Positions 1-9,609 of a stretch of DNA of 43,147 nt are shown one piece after another (position 1 is the first letter of the stretch; every line of letters starts with the position of its first letter). A program made the translations under genes and the position numbers. Origin of the DNA: Kitasatospora phosalacinea (GTDB lineage: Bacteria; Actinomycetota; Actinomycetes; Streptomycetales; Streptomycetaceae); assembly GCF_000717185.1 (NCBI RefSeq), contig NZ_JNYE01000067.1:1-43147 (forward strand). The letters run 5' to 3'. Below the pieces are notes generated by a model. The model searched no databases and had not been told where the DNA came from. It was given only the letters and a program-made list of their open reading frames with translations.

Positions 1-517
1 CTCCCCCTCCGCCCGCCCCTCCCCCTCCGCCCTGGCCGCCCTGTCCGCCACCGGCGCGGCCGAACTGGGGGAGATCCTGCTGGAGGTCTGCTCCAGCCCC
101 GCCTGGGCCGCCGCCGTCGCGGCGTCCCGCCCCTGGCGGGACCGCGAGGAGCTGCTCACCGCCAACGCGAAGGCGATGGCGGAGCTCTCCGCGGACGACC
201 TGCGCGACGCGATGGCCGGCCACGCCCGGATCGGCACCCCGAAGCCGGGTGACGCCGTCTCCGAGCGCGAGCAGGCCGGCGTCCGGGGCGTCGACCCGTC
301 CGTGCTGGACGAGTTGCGCACCGCCAACGCCGCCTACGAGGCCAAGTTCGGCCACGTCTTCCTGATCTGCGCGACCGGCCGCACCGCGGACGGCATGCTC
401 GCCGCGCTGCGCGAGCGGTACCCGAACGACGCCGCCACCGAGGCGGAGACCGTCCGGGGCGAGCTGCGGAGGATCAACGAGATTCGCATCAATCAACTGC
501 TTGACGTACCGCAGTGA
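1..517 (+). CDS. uraD: OHCU decarboxylase (5' partial)
   Basis: 2-oxo-4-hydroxy-4-carboxy-5-ureidoimidazoline decarboxylase carries out the third step from urate to S-allantoin in the cytosol. The reading frame is open from base 2, so the start codon lies outside the window and about 171 residues are visible. An N-terminal Cys-Ser-Ser-Pro segment resembles the family motif CCGSxxW. It is followed by AGHARIG with the family His, SEREQAG, and the strongly conserved FGHVFLICATGRTADGML, and the protein ends with an ELRRINEIRI helix typical of the family C-terminus. It is the first gene of a urate-to-allantoin run and lies 45 bases before uraH. The family assignment is secure; only the N-terminus is missing. 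Confidence 0.93.
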   Translation, partial: SPSARPSPSALAALSATGAAELGEILLEVCSSPAWAAAVAASRPWRDREELLTANAKAMAELSADDLRDAMAGHARIGTPKPGDAVSEREQAGVRGVDPSVLDELRTANAAYEAKFGHVFLICATGRTADGMLAALRERYPNDAATEAETVRGELRRINEIRINQLLDVPQ

Positions 518-562
518 ATTGACGGACAGTCACTTCCTGCCACTCAGTGAGGGGTTCCCCCC

Positions 563-895
563 ATGACCGGCATCTCCACGCATGTGCTCGACACCAGCCT
601 CGGCCGTCCGGCCGAGGGCGTTCCGGTCGAGCTGGCACTGCACACCGAGGGTGGCTGGCAGGTGCTCGGCACCTCCGCCACGGACTCCGACGGCCGGGTC
701 GAGGACCTGCCGGCCGTGGAGGCGGGCTCGGTCGTCCGGCTGCTGTTCGACACCGCGGAGTACCACGCGGGGTCGGCCGGGCAGCCGTTCTTCCCCGAGG
801 TCTCGATCGTCTTCACGGTCGCGCCCGCGCAGCACCACTACCACGTGCCGTTGCTGCTCAACCCGTTCGGCTACTCGGTCTACCGCGGAAGCTAG
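563..895 (+). CDS. uraH: 5-hydroxyisourate hydrolase (transthyretin-like)
   Basis: It hydrolyses 5-hydroxyisourate, the product of urate oxidase, to OHCU. The 110-residue length fits the family. The N-terminus has STHVLDTSLGRPA, which carries the active-site His, and the C-terminus ends in YRGS, the hallmark tetrapeptide that separates these enzymes from true transthyretins. A GAGGGG ribosome site precedes the ATG. The gene lies between uraD and urate oxidase, so the three enzymes for urate to S-allantoin are consecutive. A longer frame in another phase covers this gene on the same strand but lacks family motifs and is a shadow. Confidence 0.96.
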   Translation: MTGISTHVLDTSLGRPAEGVPVELALHTEGGWQVLGTSATDSDGRVEDLPAVEAGSVVRLLFDTAEYHAGSAGQPFFPEVSIVFTVAPAQHHYHVPLLLNPFGYSVYRGS

Positions 896-926
896 GTAGG
901 CCGCACGGAACCCTAGGAGCCACCCC

Positions 927-1847
927 ATGGCCCACGTGCTCGGTCAGAACCAGTACGGCAAGGCGGAGAACCGCATCGTCCGGGTCTACCGCGATTCCAC
1001 CCGCCACGAGATCAAGGACCTGAACGTCTCGGTCTCGCTGCGGGGCGAGTTCGAGGACGTGCACCTCACCGGCTCGAACGCCAACTGCCTGCCCACCGAC
1101 ACCACCAAGAACACCGTGTACGCCTACGCCAAGGAGCACGGCATCGAGTCCGCCGAGGGCTTCGGCGTCCGGCTGGCCCGGCACTTCGTCGAGGACACCG
1201 AGCGCGGCGTCGTGCACGGCGCCCGGATCCGGATCGAGGAGTACGGCTGGGAGCGGATCAGGACCCCCGAATCGTCCTCCCGGTTCATCGGCTCCGAGGA
1301 GGTCGGCCACTCCTTCGTCCGCAAGGGCCAGGAGGTGCGCACCACCGAGGTGGTGTACGACGGCGACCGGTTCCGGGTCGTCTCCGGGCTCAAGGACCTG
1401 GTGGTGATGAACACCACCAACTCCGAGTTCTGGGGCTACATCAAGGACAGGTACACCACCCTGCAGGAGGCGTACGACCGCATCCTGGCCACCCAGGTGA
1501 CGGCCCGCTGGGCGTTCGGCTTCCACGGCCGCGACGGCGAGCCGGAGCCGAACTGGAACCGCTCGTACCAGCAGGTGCGCCGCCACCTGCTGGAGGCGTT
1601 CGCCGAGACCTACTCCTACTCGCTGCAGCAGACCCTGCACGCGATGGGCACCCGGGTGCTGAACAACCGCGCCGAGGTGGACGAGGTCCGCCTGGAGCTG
1701 CCGAACAAGCACCACTTCCTGGTCGACCTGGAGCCGTTCGGGCTGAAGAACGACAACGAGGTCTACTACGCCGCCGACCGGATGTACGGCCTGATCGAGG
1801 GCACCGTGCACCGCGAGGGCGTCACCCCGGTCATCCCGGTCTCCTGA
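927..1847 (+). CDS. uox: Urate oxidase (uricase)
   Basis: Cofactor-free oxidation of urate to 5-hydroxyisourate, with hydrogen peroxide as by-product. The 306 residues are the usual bacterial uricase length, made of two tunnelling-fold repeats. The N-terminal repeat contains LPTDTTKNTVYAYAKEHG, which carries the conserved Lys/Thr catalytic pair. The second repeat has the conserved SYSLQQTLHAMG segment near its end, followed by LPNKHHFLVDLEPFGLKNDNEV. The start is set by AGGAG about 8 bases upstream of the ATG. It is the third enzyme gene of the run, 31 bases after uraH, and probably belongs to the same transcript. Confidence 0.97.
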   Translation: MAHVLGQNQYGKAENRIVRVYRDSTRHEIKDLNVSVSLRGEFEDVHLTGSNANCLPTDTTKNTVYAYAKEHGIESAEGFGVRLARHFVEDTERGVVHGARIRIEEYGWERIRTPESSSRFIGSEEVGHSFVRKGQEVRTTEVVYDGDRFRVVSGLKDLVVMNTTNSEFWGYIKDRYTTLQEAYDRILATQVTARWAFGFHGRDGEPEPNWNRSYQQVRRHLLEAFAETYSYSLQQTLHAMGTRVLNNRAEVDEVRLELPNKHHFLVDLEPFGLKNDNEVYYAADRMYGLIEGTVHREGVTPVIPVS

Positions 1848-2058
1848 CGCCCCGTCAACTCCCGCCAGCAGTAACGCGCTCGACTCTCCCTCCCCCACAC
1901 CGTCCGGAGACCGTGCCCGCCCTCACGGCGGCAGTCCCGGGGGCCGGAGAGCAGGCCGAGGGACCCTGCACCGTCGTCCCGCCCTCCGGCCCGGATCCAC
2001 CACCCTCTCCAGCGCCCGGGTTGCGCCGAGAGCCTGGGGCAGCAAAGGGGCTACTTCC
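1848..2058 (+). other. Intergenic spacer inside the purine gene run
   Basis: This 211-base spacer separates urate oxidase from the permease gene. It is pyrimidine-rich at its start, and a ribosome site (AAGGGG) stands before the permease ATG. I see no strong hairpin, convincing promoter hexamers or credible small gene. It is the longest gap in the run, so a second promoter for the permease and deaminase pair is possible but not shown. Confidence 0.4.
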
Positions 2059-3480
2059 ATGGCACTCCGCACCACCCCCACCACTGACGACGGTTCCACC
2101 CCCACCCACCCGGTCGACGAGGTGCTCTCCCCGCCGAAGCTGTTCGGCACCGGGCTGCAGCACGTCGCCGCGATGTACGCCGGCGTGGTCGCTCCACCCC
2201 TGATCGTGGGCGCGGGCGTCGGGCTGAGCCCCGGCGAACTCGCCCTGCTGATATCGGCCAGCCTGTTCACCGCGGGCCTGGCCACCCTGCTGCAGACCCT
2301 CGGCGTCTGGCGGATCGGGGCCCGGCTCCCGTTCGTCAACGGCGTCTCGTTCGCCGGTGTCGCGCCGATGCTGGCGGTGGCGAAGGGCTCGATCGAAAGC
2401 AAGGGGGGCCCGAAGGACGCCCTCCCGGTGGTCTTCGGGGCGGTGATCGTCGCGGGGGTCCTGTGCTTCCTCGCGGCGCCCTACTTCTGCCGGCTGGTCA
2501 GGTTCTTCCCGCCGGTCGTGCAGGGCACCGTGATCACCCTCATCGGGGTGTCCCTGCTGCCGGTCGCGGTCAACTGGGCGCGCGGCGGTTCGCCGGGCGC
2601 GCCCGGCTACGGCTCCGCGAAGGCGGTCTGCCTGGCCGCGTTCACGCTGGCCGCGGTGGTGCTGGGCAACCGGCTGCTGCGGGGCTTCTGGCAGCAGATG
2701 TCGCTGCTGATCGGCCTGGCCGTCGGCACCGCCGCGGCCTTCCCGCTCGGCCTGGCCGACTTCTCGGCGGTCGGCGACGCGCAGGTGTTCGCGCTGCCCT
2801 CGCCGTTCCACTTCGGCGGGCCGCAGTTCGACGCCGCGGCGATCGCGTCGATGTGCATCGTCATGGTGGTCTCGATGACCGAGTCCACCGCCGACATGCT
2901 GGCCCTGGGACGGATCGTCGACCGCGAGGCGGACGAGCCGACCCTGGCGGCGGGCCTGCGCGCCGACGGCCTGGCCACCGCGGTCAGCCCGGTGTTCAAC
3001 GGCTTCGCGTGCAGCGCGTTCGCCCAGAACATCGGACTGGTGGCGCTCACCGGGGTGCGCAGCCGGTTCGTGGTCGCGGCGGGCGGCGGCATCCTGGTGC
3101 TGCTGGGCCTGTTCCCGGTGCTCGGCTCGCTGGTGTCGCTGGTGCCGCAGCCGGTGCTGGGCGGCGCGGGGATCGTGCTGTTCGGCACGGTCGCGGCGTC
3201 CGGGATCCGCACCCTCGCGGAGGCCGGGATGGAGTCGACCTCGCACACCGTCCTGGTGTCGGTGTCGCTCGGGGTGGGGATCGTCCCGATCGCCGTACCG
3301 TCCTTCTACGACGGGTTCCCGGAGGCCGTCCGCACCCTGATGCACTCCGGCATCTCGGCCGGCTGCCTGGCCGCGGTGCTGCTCAACCTGCTGTTCCACC
3401 ACGTCGGCTCCGCCGGCCGTTCCCTCCAAGGAGTTCCCCCATGGCAGTCCAGCCCCCCGCCGCCGACCGGCGGATCGTGA
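2059..3480 (+). CDS. NCS2 family purine/urate permease
   Basis: A 473-residue integral membrane nucleobase:cation symporter of the NCS2 (xanthine/uracil/urate) family, with about 12 to 14 hydrophobic segments. The family signature is visible as QNIGLVALTGVRSRF (Q-N-x-G followed by T and R). The early loop has the LQTLGVWRIGARLPFVNGVSF pattern shared by xanthine and urate permeases. Its position after urate oxidase and before a guanine-type deaminase points to urate or xanthine as substrate, but this is inferred from neighbours. The 3' end overlaps the start of the next gene by 40 bases, so translation is probably coupled. Confidence 0.9.
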   Translation: MALRTTPTTDDGSTPTHPVDEVLSPPKLFGTGLQHVAAMYAGVVAPPLIVGAGVGLSPGELALLISASLFTAGLATLLQTLGVWRIGARLPFVNGVSFAGVAPMLAVAKGSIESKGGPKDALPVVFGAVIVAGVLCFLAAPYFCRLVRFFPPVVQGTVITLIGVSLLPVAVNWARGGSPGAPGYGSAKAVCLAAFTLAAVVLGNRLLRGFWQQMSLLIGLAVGTAAAFPLGLADFSAVGDAQVFALPSPFHFGGPQFDAAAIASMCIVMVVSMTESTADMLALGRIVDREADEPTLAAGLRADGLATAVSPVFNGFACSAFAQNIGLVALTGVRSRFVVAAGGGILVLLGLFPVLGSLVSLVPQPVLGGAGIVLFGTVAASGIRTLAEAGMESTSHTVLVSVSLGVGIVPIAVPSFYDGFPEAVRTLMHSGISAGCLAAVLLNLLFHHVGSAGRSLQGVPPWQSSPPPPTGGS

Positions 3481-4823
3481 TCGAGAACGTCGCGATCGCC
3501 ACCGTCGACGCCCACGACACCGAGTACGCACGCGGCCACGTGGTGCTGCTCGGCAACACCGTCGAGTCGGTCGGCGACGGGCCCGCGCCCGCCTGGCTGG
3601 AGAACGTGGCGCGGCGGATCAACGGCGAGGGGCACCTGCTCACCCCCGGGCTGGTCAACACCCACCACCACTTCTACCAGTGGATCACCCGCGGACTGGC
3701 CCAGGACAGCATCCTGTTCGACTGGCTGGTGGCGCTCTACCCGACCTGGGCCCGCATCGACGAGGAACTGGTGCACGCCGCCACCCAGGGCTCCGCCGCG
3801 GCACTGCTCAAGTCGGGCTGCACCACCGCCTCCGACCACCACTACGTCTTCCCGCGCGGCGGCGGCGACGTGCTCGGCGCCTCGGTGGCGGGCGTGCAGG
3901 AGCTGGGCCTGCGGTTCACCGCGCTGCGCGGCTCGATGGACCGCAGCAAGAAGGACGGCGGCCTGCCGCCGGACCACGCGGTCGAGGACACCGACGAGAT
4001 CCTCGCCGCGTCCGAGAGCGCCGTCGACAAGTGGCACGACGCCTCGTTCGACTCGATGCTGCGGGTCGCGATCGCGCCCTGCTCGCCGTTCTCGGTCTCC
4101 ACCGAACTGATGCGCCAGTCAGCCGAGTTGGCCCGCCGCAAGGGCGTGCGGCTGCACACCCACGGCTCGGAGACCGCCGAGGAGGAGGAGTTCTGCAAGC
4201 AGCTGTTCGGGATGGGCCCCACCGACTACTTCGAGTCGACGGGCTGGCTCGGCGAGGACGTCTGGATGGCGCACTGCGTCCACATGAACGACTCCGACAT
4301 CGCGAAGTTCGCCGAGACCGGCACCGGCGTCGCGCACTGCCCGTCCTCCAACGCCCGTCTGGCGGCCGGGATCGCCCGCGTCCCCGACATGCTGCGGGCG
4401 GGCGTGCCGGTCGGCCTCGGCGTGGACGGCACCGCCTCCAACGAGTCCGGCGAGCTGGGCACCGAACTGCGCAACGCCCTGCTGATCAACCGCCTGCACG
4501 GCCGCCCCGACGCCCTGACGGTGCGCCAGGCCCTGCGGCTGGGCACCATGGGCGGCGCCCGCGTCCTGGGCCGCCAGGACGAGATCGGCTCGATCGAGCC
4601 CGGCAAGCTCGCCGACCTCGCCCTGTGGAAGGTCGACGGCGTCCTGCACTCCTCGATCGCCGACCCGGTCGCCGCCCTCGTCCTCGGCGCCCTCCCGCCG
4701 CTGGCCGCCCTGTTCGTGAACGGCAACGCCGTCGTCGAGAACGGCCGCCTCACCACCGTCGACGAGGATTGCATCGCCCTCGCCGCCGCCCGCGCCGCCC
4801 GCGACCTCGCCTCCCGCACCTGA
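3441..4823 (+). CDS. 8-oxoguanine/guanine deaminase-type amidohydrolase
   Basis: Metal-dependent hydrolase of the AtzA/TrzN/8-oxoguanine deaminase branch, 460 residues. The ATG at 3441 was chosen over longer in-frame starts because AAGGAG precedes it and the protein then begins normally (MAVQPPAADRRIVIENVAI). Metal ligands are seen in order: NTHHHFYQW (the HxH pair), LHTHGSE, MAHCVHM and GLGVDGTASNESG (the Asp). The TPGLVNTHHHF and LFDWLVALYPTWA segments are typical of the 8-oxoguanine deaminase group. It would deaminate a guanine-type purine and feed the urate route. The exact substrate (8-oxoguanine, guanine or another) is not proven. Confidence 0.88.
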   Translation: MAVQPPAADRRIVIENVAIATVDAHDTEYARGHVVLLGNTVESVGDGPAPAWLENVARRINGEGHLLTPGLVNTHHHFYQWITRGLAQDSILFDWLVALYPTWARIDEELVHAATQGSAAALLKSGCTTASDHHYVFPRGGGDVLGASVAGVQELGLRFTALRGSMDRSKKDGGLPPDHAVEDTDEILAASESAVDKWHDASFDSMLRVAIAPCSPFSVSTELMRQSAELARRKGVRLHTHGSETAEEEEFCKQLFGMGPTDYFESTGWLGEDVWMAHCVHMNDSDIAKFAETGTGVAHCPSSNARLAAGIARVPDMLRAGVPVGLGVDGTASNESGELGTELRNALLINRLHGRPDALTVRQALRLGTMGGARVLGRQDEIGSIEPGKLADLALWKVDGVLHSSIADPVAALVLGALPPLAALFVNGNAVVENGRLTTVDEDCIALAAARAARDLASRT

Positions 4824-4884
4824 CCCCCTCCCCCACCGAACCCCGGGAGCCCACCGCCAGGGACGACGGCGGACCCCCGGCCCA

Positions 4885-4918
4885 CGGCCCCGGACCCCCG
4901 GCGAAGGGTCCGGGGCCG
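4885..4918 (+). terminator. Intrinsic terminator hairpin after the purine run
   Basis: A perfect 13-bp inverted repeat (CGGCCCCGGACCC at 4885-4897, GGGTCCGGGGCCG at 4906-4918) with an 8-base loop lies 61 bases after the deaminase stop. There is no long T-run, as is usual in these organisms. It separates the purine genes from the small protein at 4981. Confidence 0.8.
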
Positions 4919-4980
4919 ACCCCTTGCTGTCGGCGCCCCGCGGTAGCCTCCGGCCGTTCACCCGGGACGAGGAGGCACCC

Positions 4981-5406
4981 ATGGGCGCGAGCGCCTGGCA
5001 CTACGTCACCCCCTGGCTGGGCTCGCCCCAGCGCAGTCTGGACGCGCTGCACCGCGAGGTGTTCACCGCCGAGGGGTGGGACGAGGAGTACGACAGCCTC
5101 GAAGAGCTGTGGGCCGACGAGGAGTTCATGGGCGAGCAGGGCACCCACTCGGTGCTCGACGTCCCGTACGCCGTCGAGGACGGCACCGAGCCCGCCGACC
5201 TCGGGACGCTCCGCCCGCTCCCGCCGCCGGACCTCGCCGAGTACTTCGGCACCGAGCGCCCCACCGTCGAGCAGTACACCCGAGTGCTCGCCGGGAACCC
5301 GCGCCTGCGGACGGAGGTCGACGACCGCTGGACCGGCATCCACGTCCTGCTCCACACCGACGGCGAACCCACCCACATGGGCTTCTTCGGCGTCTCCGGC
5401 GACTGA
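4981..5406 (+). CDS. Conserved hypothetical protein
   Basis: A 141-residue acidic soluble protein beginning MGASAWHYVTPW. The ATG at 4981 is preferred over an in-frame start at 4924 because GAGGAGG sits just upstream of it and the earlier start falls right after the terminator hairpin. The sequence has many Trp, Tyr and acidic residues, no signal peptide and no membrane segment. It ends THMGFFGVSGD. It looks like the small uncharacterised proteins common in streptomycetes. I recognise no catalytic motif and assign no function. Confidence 0.75.
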   Translation: MGASAWHYVTPWLGSPQRSLDALHREVFTAEGWDEEYDSLEELWADEEFMGEQGTHSVLDVPYAVEDGTEPADLGTLRPLPPPDLAEYFGTERPTVEQYTRVLAGNPRLRTEVDDRWTGIHVLLHTDGEPTHMGFFGVSGD

Positions 5407-5504
5407 CCCGAGATCGCCCCCGCCGCTGCCGACGGGGCATCCGGTGGCGGGCCGCACCCTGCTCGGCTTCCAGAGCAGCGGGACGCGGCGGAGCTCGGCG
5501 CCGG

Positions 5505-6800
5505 TCAGGCCGTCGGAGGTGTGGCAGGTGCGATAGCCGGCCAGGTTCCAGGTTTGACGTCCTCTCCGGTCTGTCGACCGGAGGTTCCCGCCTGCTCCCA
5601 CCGGACGGATGAGCGCTTCGGGTGGGTTCCTGCTTCGCCGCGCTGTGCGGGCACGGGTGCCCGTCTGACCTGCGCTCCACAGGCTGACACCGCCAGTCCG
5701 GCGGCCTTGGCGACGTTGACCGCCGCATTGACGTCCCGGTCGAGGACGTTCCCGCACGCCCTGCACGTCCATTCACGGACCTGGAGGAGTTTGGGTCCGT
5801 CCTTGACGCCGCAGTGCGAGCACACCTGGCTGGTGGGCTCGAAGCGGCCGATCCGGATGAACTGCCGCCCGTAACGCGCGGCCTTGTACTCCAGCATGTC
5901 CACGAACGCCGACCAGCCGGCGTCGTGGACGGACTTGGCCAAGCGCGTGCGGGCGAGTCCCTTCACCGCCAGGTCCTCCACGGCGACCGCTTGGTTCTCA
6001 CGGATCAACTCGGTGGAGAGCCGGTGGTGGAAATCGCGCCGCACGTCGGCGACCCGCACGTAGGCGCGGGCAACCTTCAGCCGGGCCTTGCCCCGATTGC
6101 GGGAGCCCTTCTCCTTGCGGGACAGGGCACGCTGTGCCTTCTTCAGTTTCTTCTCGGCCCGGCGCAGGAAACGTGGGTTGTCGATCTTCCGGCCGTCGGA
6201 GAGGACCGCGAAGTGCCCGAGCCCGAGATCGATCCCGACCACGGCATCCGTCTTCGGCAGTACTTCCTGCGGGCCGGTCTCGACGACGAAACTCGCGAAG
6301 TACCGGCCCGCACTGTCCTTGACCACCGTCACCGTCGACGGCGTCGACGGCAATGTGCGGGACCACTTCACCTTGACGTCCCCGATCTTCGGCAGGCGCA
6401 ACTTCCCACCAGCCGTGATCGACCAGCAGGCGTTCGCGGTGAACCGGACGGCTTGCCGGGTTCCTTTGCGGGATTTGCACCGGGGCGCCCCCGTGCGAGG
6501 GCGCTTGCCCCTCAAGCCCTCGAAGAAATTCCGGTAGGCGGTGTCCAGGTCGCGAAGTGACTGCTGGAGGACCACCGCGGAGACCTCGCCGAGCCAGGCC
6601 CGCTCCGGGGTTTTCTTCGCTTCGGTGATCAGCCGCTTCGACAGGTCACTGATCCTCGGAAACGGCATGCTCTCGTTGCGAGCGGTCTCCCGCGCCCGGA
6701 GGGCGTCGTTGTAGACCACCCGCGCACATCCGAACGCCCTTGCCAGCGATGCACGCTGACCGGCGCTCGGATACAGACGAAAGCCGTACCGTAACTGCAC
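5505..6800 (-). CDS. tnpB: IS200/IS605-type TnpB (RNA-guided nuclease family)
   Basis: OrfB/TnpB protein, about 431 residues from the GTG at 6800 (VQLRYGFRLYPS, the usual family N-terminus). An ATG at 6845 would add 15 residues. The RuvC-like core looks intact: Asp in VVGIDLGLGHF near residue 190, Glu in AVEDLAVKGL near 274, and Asp in VLDRDVNAAVN near 355. A zinc ribbon CSHC...CRAC lies between the last two. Family knowledge: TnpB is a nuclease guided by an RNA made from the 3' end of its own gene and element. No tnpA is present, so this is a solitary IS1341-type element. Its base composition is less extreme than that of its neighbours, which suggests transfer. Confidence 0.93.
   Translation of the reverse strand: MQLRYGFRLYPSAGQRASLARAFGCARVVYNDALRARETARNESMPFPRISDLSKRLITEAKKTPERAWLGEVSAVVLQQSLRDLDTAYRNFFEGLRGKRPRTGAPRCKSRKGTRQAVRFTANACWSITAGGKLRLPKIGDVKVKWSRTLPSTPSTVTVVKDSAGRYFASFVVETGPQEVLPKTDAVVGIDLGLGHFAVLSDGRKIDNPRFLRRAEKKLKKAQRALSRKEKGSRNRGKARLKVARAYVRVADVRRDFHHRLSTELIRENQAVAVEDLAVKGLARTRLAKSVHDAGWSAFVDMLEYKAARYGRQFIRIGRFEPTSQVCSHCGVKDGPKLLQVREWTCRACGNVLDRDVNAAVNVAKAAGLAVSACGAQVRRAPVPAQRGEAGTHPKRSSVRWEQAGTSGRQTGEDVKPGTWPAIAPATPPTA
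5564..5583 (-). ncRNA. Candidate omega-RNA/right-end hairpin of the tnpB element
   Basis: A perfect 7-bp hairpin (CTCCGGT, 6-base loop, ACCGGAG) lies inside the 3' end of tnpB. On the coding strand it is followed closely by GAGGACGTCAAA. TnpB-associated RNAs and IS605 right ends usually overlap the 3' end of tnpB and carry such subterminal hairpins. The element end may therefore lie near 5552-5560, with the guide segment beyond it. This is inferred from position and structure, and the full RNA boundaries are not determined. Confidence 0.4.
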
Positions 6801-6864
6801 GCGGGCCACGATACGGAGCCAGCCCGTGGAAATCGACGGGAACATGTGTGCAGGTCACTGCCCA

Positions 6865-6879
6865 CGCCTTCCGGAGGCG
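6865..6879. repeat. Hairpin upstream of tnpB (possible left end)
   Basis: CGCCT, loop TCCGG, AGGCG lies upstream of the tnpB start. IS200/IS605 elements carry a subterminal hairpin at the left end, and this is the best candidate in the 120 bases between tnpB and the next gene. It is short, and the cleavage site is not identified. Confidence 0.3.
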
Positions 6880-6963
6880 AGGCCGCCCGGCTCTCACCGC
6901 GAAGTACCAGCCGACGCGTACCATGTCCGACACCACTTCTTTCTCCCGCCCCGGAGACGTTGC

Positions 6964-7344
6964 GTGCCCGAGCCCCTTCCACCGACCGCCGTCCCGGCCA
7001 CGCCCGGGCCGGTGCGCTGGTCGGTGGCCTGCGTGGCCGGTCTGGTCTACGGGTGTCTGCTGGTCGTCCCGCTCGTGCTGGTGACGTTCTTCATGAGGAA
7101 CTACCCGCTGCACGCGCTGGGGTGGACCGGCCAGGACCCGAACGAGGACGACGGCATGCTGCCGTGGTTCATGGTGCTGGTGCCGCTGTTGCTGCTGGCC
7201 GTGCTCGGCTGGGTGCTGGTGGGCCTGTTGGGCCGCCGGGCGCTGGGTCTGCCCCGGCGGCAGTGGCACCGGGTGCGCGCGGGCCTGGCGGTGCTGCCGT
7301 TCGGCACGCTGCTCCTGGTGGGCCTCCTGCAGTCGGCCTTCTGA
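6964..7344 (+). CDS. Small membrane protein, hypothetical
   Basis: A 126-residue protein from the GTG at 6964 (GGAG lies about 10 bases upstream); longer in-frame starts run into the tnpB upstream region. It has three hydrophobic segments: residues near 20-42 (VACVAGLVYGCLLVVPLVLV), near 62-83 (FMVLVPLLLLAVLGWVLVG) and near 103-122 at the C-terminus, ending LLQSAF. A polar loop with DPNEDDG lies between the first two. There is no recognised domain. It converges on the next gene, and the two share one terminator hairpin. Confidence 0.7.
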   Translation: MPEPLPPTAVPATPGPVRWSVACVAGLVYGCLLVVPLVLVTFFMRNYPLHALGWTGQDPNEDDGMLPWFMVLVPLLLLAVLGWVLVGLLGRRALGLPRRQWHRVRAGLAVLPFGTLLLVGLLQSAF

Positions 7345-7370
7345 ACTCGCTTGTTGTGCAAGCGGGTTCA
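7342..7370. terminator. Shared bidirectional terminator covering two stop codons
   Basis: TGAACTCGCTTG (7342-7353) pairs with CAAGCGGGTTCA (7359-7370) across a 5-base loop, with one mismatch-type pair in 12. The arms contain the TGA stop of the plus-strand membrane protein and the TGA stop of the minus-strand allophanate-hydrolase-like gene, so the hairpin is symmetrical for both transcripts. Confidence 0.75.
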
Positions 7371-7754
7371 GGCTTCGCGGCCGAGGGTGGCCAAGTAGGC
7401 GCGCCAGCCGCCGTGTTCGGTGATCTCGCGGTGCACGCCGCGTTCGAGCTGGCCGCGGGCCAGCACCATCGACAGCGCGGGGGTGCCGTCGGCCAACTCG
7501 ATGACGCCGAGCTCCAGTTCGAGCGGTTCGCCGGGCAGGACGGCGTCCCGGAGGTGTTCCAGCGGGAGGTCGTAGAGTTCGCCCTCGACGGCGGTGTCGA
7601 CGCCCGGGTCGGCGAGCAGGGCGGGGCACTCGTCGCGGATCGAGAAGAAGCGGTAGCCGGGGGCGGTGCGGGCCGGACCGATCAGGTGGCCGTGGACCTT
7701 GGCGTGGAACGGGCCGCCGGTCATCGCCTGGCCGTTGAAGAAGATGCGTGCCAT
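7368..7754 (-). CDS. Allophanate hydrolase C-terminal-domain-like protein
   Basis: A stand-alone 128-residue protein beginning MARIFFNGQAMTGG, with AAAGGAG upstream of the ATG at 7754. The N-terminal FFNGQAM, central GPARTAPGYRFFSIRDE, GELYDLP, LELGVIELADG and final GGWRAYLA segments match the C-terminal domain of AtzF-type allophanate hydrolases (a gamma-glutamylcyclotransferase-like fold). The amidase domain of allophanate hydrolase is absent. The gene follows malate synthase by 82 bases and is probably co-transcribed. With the nearby IclR gene this points to the urea/allantoin degradation branch. Its own reaction is not known to me. Confidence 0.75.
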   Translation of the reverse strand: MARIFFNGQAMTGGPFHAKVHGHLIGPARTAPGYRFFSIRDECPALLADPGVDTAVEGELYDLPLEHLRDAVLPGEPLELELGVIELADGTPALSMVLARGQLERGVHREITEHGGWRAYLATLGREA

Positions 7755-7836
7755 GGTGCTCCTTTCGTCGGGCCGCCCCGCACCGCGGCCGATGTGAGGG
7801 TGCCTGCGGTGCGGGGCGGAGCGCACGGGCGTCCGC

Positions 7837-9483
<1,647 letters not shown>

Positions 9484-9609
9484 GGCAGGACTCTCCTCGG
9501 GCTGTTCCGTTCTGTACAGTGGAGACTAGTTTCCGCGATACAGAATTTCAACGGTTTGTTGATGATCGCGTGGGACTCTACTCCCCACCCGACCTCGAAG
9601 GGAACGCCG
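9484..9609. promoter_or_regulatory. aceB-iclR divergent promoter and candidate operator
   Basis: This 126-base divergent region is less GC-rich than its surroundings. It holds the perfect palindrome CTGTACAG (9512-9519) and an imperfect one, TTCCGCGATACAGAA (9531-9545). TTCTGTA (9510-9516) and TACAGAA (9539-9545) are inverted copies of each other, and TTCCG followed by TACAG occurs twice, 26 bases apart. IclR-family proteins commonly bind such sites next to their own gene, so autoregulation and control of aceB are likely. Promoter hexamers were not assigned. Confidence 0.55.

Noticed and set aside
2463..4823. A single 786-residue frame that would fuse an N-terminal region to the deaminase
   Set aside because: The N-terminal part is an out-of-frame reading of the permease gene. 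The deaminase has its own ATG and AAGGAG at 3441.
5126..5560. Possible remnant of a minus-strand gene next to the tnpB element (frame reading AGYRTCHTSDGLTGAELRRV)
   Set aside because: The stretch looks somewhat protein-like but is short, overlaps the gene at 4981-5406 on the other strand and matches no family I recognise.
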